In this document: positions 47,501-56,352 of the stretch, in pieces
Layout: each line of letters starts with the position of its first letter
Position numbering within the stretch: position 1 is the first letter of the stretch
Assembly (NCBI RefSeq): GCF_049243985.1
Contig: NC_135373.1
Location: 95,599,213-95,663,212 of the forward strand
DNA from: Paroedura picta
Taxonomy: Eukaryota; Chordata; Lepidosauria; Squamata; Gekkonidae
Length of the DNA: 64,000 nucleotides
Direction: 5' to 3'
Made by a program: the position numbers and the translations under genes
Notes under the pieces: model-generated
What the model was told of the DNA's origin: nothing
The model's database searches: none
The model's input: the letters and a program-made list of their open reading frames with translations, nothing else

Positions 47501-50500
47501 ATAAAAAGTTAAGGAGTGCTGAACCCCTGTTTACATTCTGTTGAATCATTTGAAAGTTCTTTTGATTTAAACAATAGCAAACTGACTATGGTTTCACAAG
47601 GATTTACAGAAAGGGAACAAACCCTTCAGAAATCCCAGTCTGCCTTCCCAAGAACTCTTGCTCCAGAATTTCATAAAGCCGCAGGAGCCTTCAGCAAGTT
47701 CATCTCTCTGGCAATTTCTGTACATCAGTAAAAATAGTGTTATGCCAGCTGAATGGCAAAGCACTAAATTTTATTGTGCTTCCCGGGCCCCATCACCTTT
47801 TCTGCTGTCTCACTTTTGTCTGCCGCCTTTTCATGCGTCTCACCCTCCACATCTGCTGCTGGAAATGGCGGAAGAGAGCAACACACCATATGCGCACCGC
47901 GCTTCCGCCTGTCAATCAATCCAGGCAACCCAATCCCCTTTCTCCATATTTTAAAGGTCCCACGATGCCTGCTATTTTTTTTTTTGTTAAATCATACTTC
48001 GTTGAAATAGAGTCATAGGCGCATAGTGCTTTTTGAATGCCACCCCTTATGGCATCACAAGTCCTTTGATACTTTTAAAAATTAATATAGTTCCTGTTTT
48101 TTGGGGGGGAGAAAACTTTGGAGAGGCACGCATCATGTTACCACTTTGAAAAAAAATATTTTATTTCTGGCATTACCTGCACGTTTGTCTGCCTATTTGT
48201 TGCTCTATGGAGTTATCCATTTTTAAATAGAAATTCCCGTCCGCTGGTACAAGGGAGAGGGAGGTGGTTGCGAGGGTGGGATGAGGCAGGCGCCTTTAGT
48301 GCATTTGAGCCTCCATACCTCCCCTCTGCTGGTTGCTCTCTGGTAGCTAGCACTAAATAGGTTAGTGAATCCACTTTATGCTATTCCCGAACTCATGCTT
48401 TAAAATCGAGGATGTAGCGAGCCAGTTGCCATCCAGACGCTGAATGTTGGTGATGTTATATGGAGGGGCCAGAGTATAGCGACTTCTTTTTGGCAAACAT
48501 TACGCTACATTTAAGGGGTGCGGAAATACCCTCTGTTTCCCCTTTAAATGTCACCCAGCTGCTCTCCACATGCCAACTCTTCTGGAACATAGTCTTCATT
48601 GTGCTGTGGGATTTTTAAGATTCTGCCTAGTTTTCATTAATTTACAAAGGGTCACACACCTGAGGCCAGGAGACACTTAATATTTCTGGATAACCTGAAG
48701 GAAAAAAAAGTTCTGTGTCCCATTAATAGAGGCTTGTGTAGAAATGGACAGTTAATGTGGACACATGCCAAACAAACCAAAAAGTCTTCACTCACTGTTG
48801 AAAGACAATAGGAGACAACTGAATATCCTTGGGGGGGCAATCCCAAAGATTCAGAGCCACAAACAAGGAGAGCTTTGTTTATTCTCAGATAGTGGGGACA
48901 CCTGAAGCAGGCCCTCCAAAGATAACCAGAGTGGGTGGGTAGATGCACAGGATTAGATCATCTTTAAAGTATGTTGGCCCCAAGCCATATAGGTCTTTAA
49001 AGGTCAATACTAGCACCTTGAATTGAACCTAGAAGTAAATTGGGAGCCATTGTAGAAAAAACAAGAAGCCCTTATGAACAACTCCAGTCAACATTCTGAT
49101 CACATTATTATACACTGACTAATTTATATAGTGTTCAAAGACAGCCGCAAATAGAAAGCATTGGAGTAATCTCATCCAGATGTTACCCGAGTGTACACCA
49201 TAGTGGTAAGATCTCTTCCATGCAGGAAGAAAGGAAACTGATGAAAGACATCCCTGGCACTGCTGCCACTTGCTTATTCAACAAGAGGCTAGGGTTCAGC
49301 AACGCCCTCAGGCTACAAACCCAACCCAGAGTAGGAAATACTTCCATTCCTGGATCAGACTTTCCCCCCACCAGTAGCATGTCTGTTCTGTTGAGATTTT
49401 GTTTCAGTTTGTTAATGTTCATCCATCCCAAAACTGACTCGTTTCAGTTTCCACAGATCCCTGGGATCTGCTGGAAGTGCAAGAAAGACATCACCTGTAT
49501 TAAAGTTTTATTAAAGGGGCACGACATTTTTTCTGCAGGCATGTGGCAACCATCCCTCCTTCTTCCCATCTTCCAGCAGCTTCACCAAGAACAAGGTGAC
49601 ACCAAGTAATTGCAGAAGTTTTGCTTTAATGGCTTAAATCACTTACAACAGCCAGCTCATTAGAGTAATTCGCCAGTCACTATCTCCACAAGCATCAACC
49701 CAGGTTCCAGGTCTTTCCTCGGTTAGAGGCAGTAACTAAAGGATGTGAGGATGCAGGATGGAGATAAAGGATGCAGGTGGAGATAGTGACTGCTGAACTA
49801 TGCTAATGAGCTGGCTGTTGTAAGTGATTTAAGCCATTAATGAAAAACCTCAGTATTCCTGAAAGGTCTTAGGGGAAGACTGGTCTCTAGACTACAGAGA
49901 CTGAAGGCCTTGTTGGCTTCCGTCCTTCCCAGTCAGCTGATTCTTCCTTCTGTTTGAACCCAGTTCCAGACTCCCCCAGCTTACTTCTGAGGAGATCCTT
50001 TCTAACAAAAATGCATGTGCTACACCAGAGACCTTTACTGCGGAGATTAGTACTTGCTGCTGTTTATCCTATCTTCTCCTTAGTTGTCCTTAGGGCTTGC
50101 CTTGCCCTTTTACATAGTTTACAGAGGTGCCACTGACCCCTTAGAGTTACTCTTTTCTTCTGCCAAACTGAATGTAACCTGGGGTATGATACAAAATTGT
50201 ATTTTCTGCATACCCAAGTAGGCAGAGGCCCCTACCTTCTCTCTTGGTGGTCCACTGTGATGCTTTTACCATTAACACAAGATCAGACCTCATTCTATTA
50301 GATATACTAATTCTAAACAATATGCTAGAATCCCTGATGAAAAACACAACAGTTTAGCTGGATGGGACAAGAAGTCCTTAGAAGAGAAATTTTCCAACAA
50401 GTTTGTTTTTCATCTTTGCGCCCACCATCTATCTCCCGCATATACAAACTTCTCTTGCATGTTTCTCTCTCCCATCTACGGACTTCTCTATATAGATAGA

Positions 50501-53500
50501 AGAGACCAGTGGGGAGACTGTTAGCTTAGCAATCATTTCTCCTTCCCAGGAAACTGTAGTTCTATGAAGAGGAGTTAGGGATCTCTAACAGAGTACTCAA
50601 AGCACTTCACTAAACTACCATTTCCAGGATTCTTTGGGACAGCCATAACTATTAGGACGGTATATGATCAATCTGTAAACAGCCCGTGGCGCCACGGGCG
50701 CCACGGACTGTATAAAGGAGTAAGGGGTAGTGGGGAGGAGTTAGGGCGGGACCGGTCCGGGATAAAAACTCGGGGGGGGCCAATCAGGAGCCGCGAAGCG
50801 GCTCCTGATTGGCCCCTCCGAGTGTCAATCCCGCCCCAGGCAGTCAATGGGGAGCCGCGCGAAGCGCGGCTCCCCATTGCCTGCTTCACTCGCTTGGAAA
50901 ATGGCGGCCCGCCTGGTGAGAGCCTCGGCTGGGGGGTGGCCCGGGAAGCCTTCTCTTGGCCGGCGGAGCGGCCTCGCAGCGTTGTGGACGCTGCGAGCCT
51001 GCTCCGCCGGCCGAGAGAAGGCTCCAGAGAGCCTCGGGGGGGTGGATGGGTGGGGGGGGGACGGGAAGCCTTCTGCCGCGGGCCGTAGCGGGCTCACAGC
51101 GTCGTAGACGCTGTGAGCCCGCTGCGGCCCGCGGCAGAAGGCTCCAGAGAGCCTCGGGGGGGTGGATGGGTGGGGGGGGGACGGGAAGCCTTCTGCCGCG
51201 GGCCGTAGCGGGCTCACAGCGTCGTAGACGCTGTGAGCCCGCTGCGGCCCGCGGCAGAAGGCTCCAGAGAGCCTCGGGGGGGTGGATGGGTGGGGGGGGA
51301 CGGGAAGCCTTCTGCCGCCGGCCGCAGCGGGCTCACAGCGTCGTAGACGCTGTGAGCCCGCTCCGCCCGGCGGCAGAAGGCTCCAGAGAGCCTCGGGAGC
51401 GTCGGTGGGTGGGGGGGGGGGCGGGAAGCTTTCTGCCGCCGGGCGGAGCCGCCTCACAGCGTCGCCGCCCGCCTCACCTCCGCCCGGACTACGGCGTTCA
51501 GAAGCCTGCCAGATCAGGAGCCGAAGCCGACAAAAGGTACGCCGCTTCCCCTCCATGTAGCCCCGGCCCTCCCCAACACCTTCTGCGCTCCGCCGTGGGG
51601 AAGGGGGGCAAGCCTCCTGCAGCCCTGTGCTGCCCTGTGCTACGCCAGCCAGGCCTACCCTTGCCCCGTGCCAATGCCATCTAGCGCCCATTTTATCTAC
51701 AGTAAAATGGGCTTAAAATCTAGTATGTATATAATGTAAATAGGAAGATCAGGAAAAAATCAGAGGATATTATATTTCAATTGAATGTTAGCACTAAAAC
51801 AATATCCAGTTTCTTACAATACTAAAAAGTTTGGAGGATTAATTTATTAAAATGAGTTGTTAACATACCAGTGTGCAATAGAAAGTACAGACCAGTCCTG
51901 TTGCAATAACCGATCCCCACAACTCAAATCCTGTTACTGAGAAATGCACATCAAAAAGTGACCATTATCATATTTGTGAATCTGAAATCTATAACTACTA
52001 GAACAAGAAAGTGAAAAAGTAACACAGGTAAATAGCAAAAATACTTCAGAAGTATATTTTAGCAAGAATCATCGAAATACCAAGTCATAAATAAACTGCA
52101 AAATTCCCAGAGGTTCTCCTTAGCTGAGTCGTTAGAACTCTAACCCTGCTCAACTCCAAAGCTAGTTTTTATTTCCATTCCCTCAAGTCTCAACTGATTT
52201 ATGGCCATCCATAGGATTTTCAGGGGAAGCGATGTTCAGAGGTGGTTTGCCATTACCTGCCACTCTATTGCTTCGGTTTTTTTAGTGGTCTCCCATCCAA
52301 ATACTGACTAGGGCCAATCCTGCTTAGTCTCTGGGATCAAACAAAATCAGACTAGCCTGGACTATCCAGGTGACAAGAAGCCAGACTTACTCCCTACTGA
52401 AATGACAGCATAATTCTTCTCCCTTATCCTCCCTTTCAAAAAAAATTATAATACAAATTACAAAAAAATAAATCAGAAACAACAAAATGAAATTATATAA
52501 CTTCCACATTACTTGGAGTTTGTCACTGATGTTTTAACTGTGGATTGTAAGCCACCTTGCGCTATGTGGAAAGGTGGGATATGTTTTAATAAATCCCTGG
52601 AGACAAGGCAATTTAATTTTTTCATATCTTTAGAAAAATTCTTAATAGCTACTAGGCATGACTTACCAGCAAAGCTCTCAAACACAACACTGACAATTAG
52701 GGCAGTTACAAAAAGTACATTGTATCAATTTTTACCATTATTCAAAACTGTCTTTTGATAATTAAAAAACAAGTTACAGTGTTAAAAATTAGAATATCTT
52801 TACATTACCTTGATTTAGAGCTAGGGATGGAGTATATATAACAATTCCTGTATATAATATCTGGAGAGGTACAAAAGTTAACATACTTGTTTAAAAAGTG
52901 GCCATAATAGTAAAAGTTAGCTAGCATTTAAACTTCATAGATTCTCTTTAAAGCAGAACTGTAAATCAAATTAAGAATTTACATAGGCAATCCTATGCAG
53001 CATCACCACATTCTAAGCCCACTGGTTTCAATCAGGTTAGACTGGATAGGATTGCCCTGAAAATCAGCCATAATGTAACAAAAAGGCTGTTTATACTGAA
53101 TAATAAAACAAGAACAATAAAAACTAAGCAAGCATCTCCAGACCCCTCAGGTGTCTCCATCATAATTATAAAAATGTGCAAAAGAACTGAAAAGAAAATC
53201 CATGAAATGAAGTTGTTGCTGGATTGATGTTATTTATTGTCCACCCTTCTCCCTGAGCCTCATGGTGAATTCAAATTTAAGCAATGCAATCAATAGGACC
53301 ATTTACGCACTGGAGGTTTCATGTCGGGCTGCAGGCTGGAGTTTTAGTCGTGGCAGGTTGCCCCACCTCTTCCTGCACCCACACAGAGGAGCATTTGGCC
53401 TGGTGCACCTCATCCACCCCGAATTTGTGCTCCTGCATGGGAACTGAGGCACTGAAGTTCCCAGTGCATAAACGGTCTAGGACAGGACTTCCATTAAGCA

Positions 53501-56288
53501 ATGTAATAGGGCTAATTGGAAAAGGTCTGGAACAATTTGAAACAGCTTAAGTATTAACATGGCATATTAAACAATGCAGAAATTGCGTAGCATGAGGGAG
53601 GGAGGGACGCAATGATTCTGTCGCCACTTGTAGGGTATTTGATTTTACTGATTTTATTAATTGGGGTATATATCATAGTTATATTGTATTCTCTGGGTTG
53701 TATCTTGATGCGAGCTGGCCTTGGCTGAGAGCAGGAACTAATAAATTGAAACATAAATAAAAAATTAATAAATAATATATAGAGATGCCATTAGAAGGCA
53801 AGAGATTGTGGCTAAAGCTCACTTAATTTGGACACATCATGTGATCTAACTCGCATTAATGCTCGGCGTGGTCAGCGGCAAAAGGAAACGTGGTTGCCAA
53901 AGGATCCGCTGGCTCAATATGATCAAAGCCGATACAGGGATGGCCATGAACCAACTAAAAGAAGCAGTCAGAGATAGGGGCGCATGGCGAAGACTTTCCT
54001 ATAGAACTGTCGAGAGTCGGACACGACTGAACGGATAACATCATTATCATATAGAGATGGGCACAAACCAGCTCATGAACTAAAGCTTGTCACAAATTTT
54101 GGCCAGTTCGTAAGGCAATGTTCACAAACTGAAGAGGTACCAAAAGCTTTTATTACTTTTTGTGCAGTTTTTGGAGTAGAAATCAGGGGTTTAAATGGCT
54201 CTAATGTTTTGTTTAAGAGCCTCTTGTGGCGCAGAGTGGTAAAGCAGCAGACATGCGGTCTGGCCATGAGGCTGGGAGTTCAATCCCAGCAGCTGGCTCA
54301 AGGTTGACTCAGCCTTTCATCCTTCCGAGGTCGGTAAAATAAGTACCCAGCTTGCTGTTGGGGGGTAAATGGTAATGACTGGGGAAGGCACCTGGCAAAC
54401 CACCCCGTATTGAGTCTGCCAAGAAAACGCTAGAGGGCGTCACCCCAAGGGTCAGACATGACTCGGTGCTTGCACAGGGGATACCTTTACCTTTACCTTT
54501 AATGTTTGGTTTAAATGGCTTGCATCACTTTAACTCTCTGCTTTCTGCTTGCCACCCAAAACTGCTCCTGCAAAAAGGGGCACGGTGTTTCTTTCCCTTT
54601 ATTAAAGCATTCCTCATAAACCATTCTGTTATCTTTGCAAAAATTCCCTCCTAAATAATTCAGTTTTGCATAGTTTGTGAAATGCCAGGAGAGTGCAAAC
54701 CTTCCTGACCTCATCAGGCAGGCCATTCCACAAAGTCAGGGCCACTTTACTGAGAGATATAAAACATACAAGACTCTTATTACTTGGTTTTTATTAATTA
54801 AATCTTCATTGTTATACAGCCACTCCCTTTCCAAATCAAAAGCAGCCTATCCCAGGTACAGAAGCTATTATCTTCCCAGTTTCCTGATTCAGTGAAAGAG
54901 TCTCCCATTGTTTCTGTCTCCTTAAGCCACAGTGCTGTTTCACTACTCTTAAATCACAGAGACTTGTTATATGTTAAAATTGCTTGTTATATGTTAAAAT
55001 TGCTCCAAGAATGTGGAGAGGTGACTTCACAAACAAGGAACAGCCAGCTAAAACAGTGTACAAGAGACTTCTTCTAAGACAGTAATTGAGACAAAGGCTG
55101 ACCAATCGTTGCTAGGCACATCTGGCTTGTTATTGATTTAGTACATTTTTCTCAGCCTCCCTCCTAAAAACTTTGTTCTTCATGATAACCTCACAACATG
55201 AGGTAGGTTAAGGTAAAAGACAGTGCCTGGTCTGAAATCATTCAACAAGCTTCATGACAGAGTAAGGATCTAAACCTAGTTCTCTCAGATCCTAAATTAT
55301 TACATCATGCTGGCTCACTTTTTAAATACCAAAGCAGATTTCCCATAATGGAACTAGGCCAGAGTAAGAAAATGTTTAGGATTGACCCTGACATTAATAT
55401 TTATAAGTCTGAAGATTCAATTATCATTTACTAGCAGATTAAATGACAGTCCGTTCTCAATAGTATTTTGTGCTTTACTTGCCGTTAGTATCATAAACAT
55501 CGTTGTTCCTGTCAGACGCAGGAATCTATTATACCGAAGCTCCAGATACTACAAAACAAATAAATTATTTTATACATTAAACATATATATGCACACACAC
55601 AAATATCCCAGACTTGAATAAATAATATTGACACACCATGTCTAAAAAATAAAAATGCTACTGCTGCTTGAGGCTGCAGTCCTATAAACCTTAATTTGGG
55701 ACTAAGCATCCAGAGGCTGAAGCTACTTGATTGCAACCCTCTGCATCAGTGGTCCCCAACCTGCGGGCCGCGGCCCGGCACCGGGCCGCAAAGGCCATGG
55801 CGCCGGGCCGCGGCTCCCTCTCCCCGCCCCTCCCCCCCGCAGTAAAAAACTTCCCAGGCCGCAAGCTTGCAGCCCGGGAAGCTACTTACTGCGGGAGGGC
55901 GGGGAGAGGGAATCAGGGCCGGGCCGCGCCCGCGCGGCCCGAGGGTGCGGCCCGATCCACGGGTGCGGCCCGCGGGCGCGGCCGGGCGCGGCTCGTGGGC
56001 GCGGCCCGATCCGCGGGTGCGGTCCGCGGGCGCGGCCGGGCGCGGCCCGATCCGCGGGCGCGGCCCGATCCGCGGGCGCGGCCCGCGGGCGCGGCCCGCG
56101 GGCGCGGCCCGCGGGCGCGGCCGGAAGCGTGGGCGTGGCCTGCGCGGTCCCTGCGGGCGCGGCCCAATGCCCTGCCGGTCCCCAGCCTAATAAAGGTTGG
56201 GGACCACTGCTCTGCATGATTGCTGCAGACCAGTTTAATGTCTTTCACTGAGAAATGTATGATGCAGCTCCCCACAAGAACAAACTTA

Positions 56289-56352
<64 letters not shown>

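Noticed and set aside
50825-51691. 288-codon frame on the minus strand and 242-codon frame on the plus strand
   Set aside because: Both read through the GC-rich palindromic array of the Helitron. The repeated peptide units mirror the DNA repeat and no domain is seen.
55727-56275. Ala-Arg-Gly-rich frames up to 174 codons
   Set aside because: They lie within the GC minisatellite of a hAT element.
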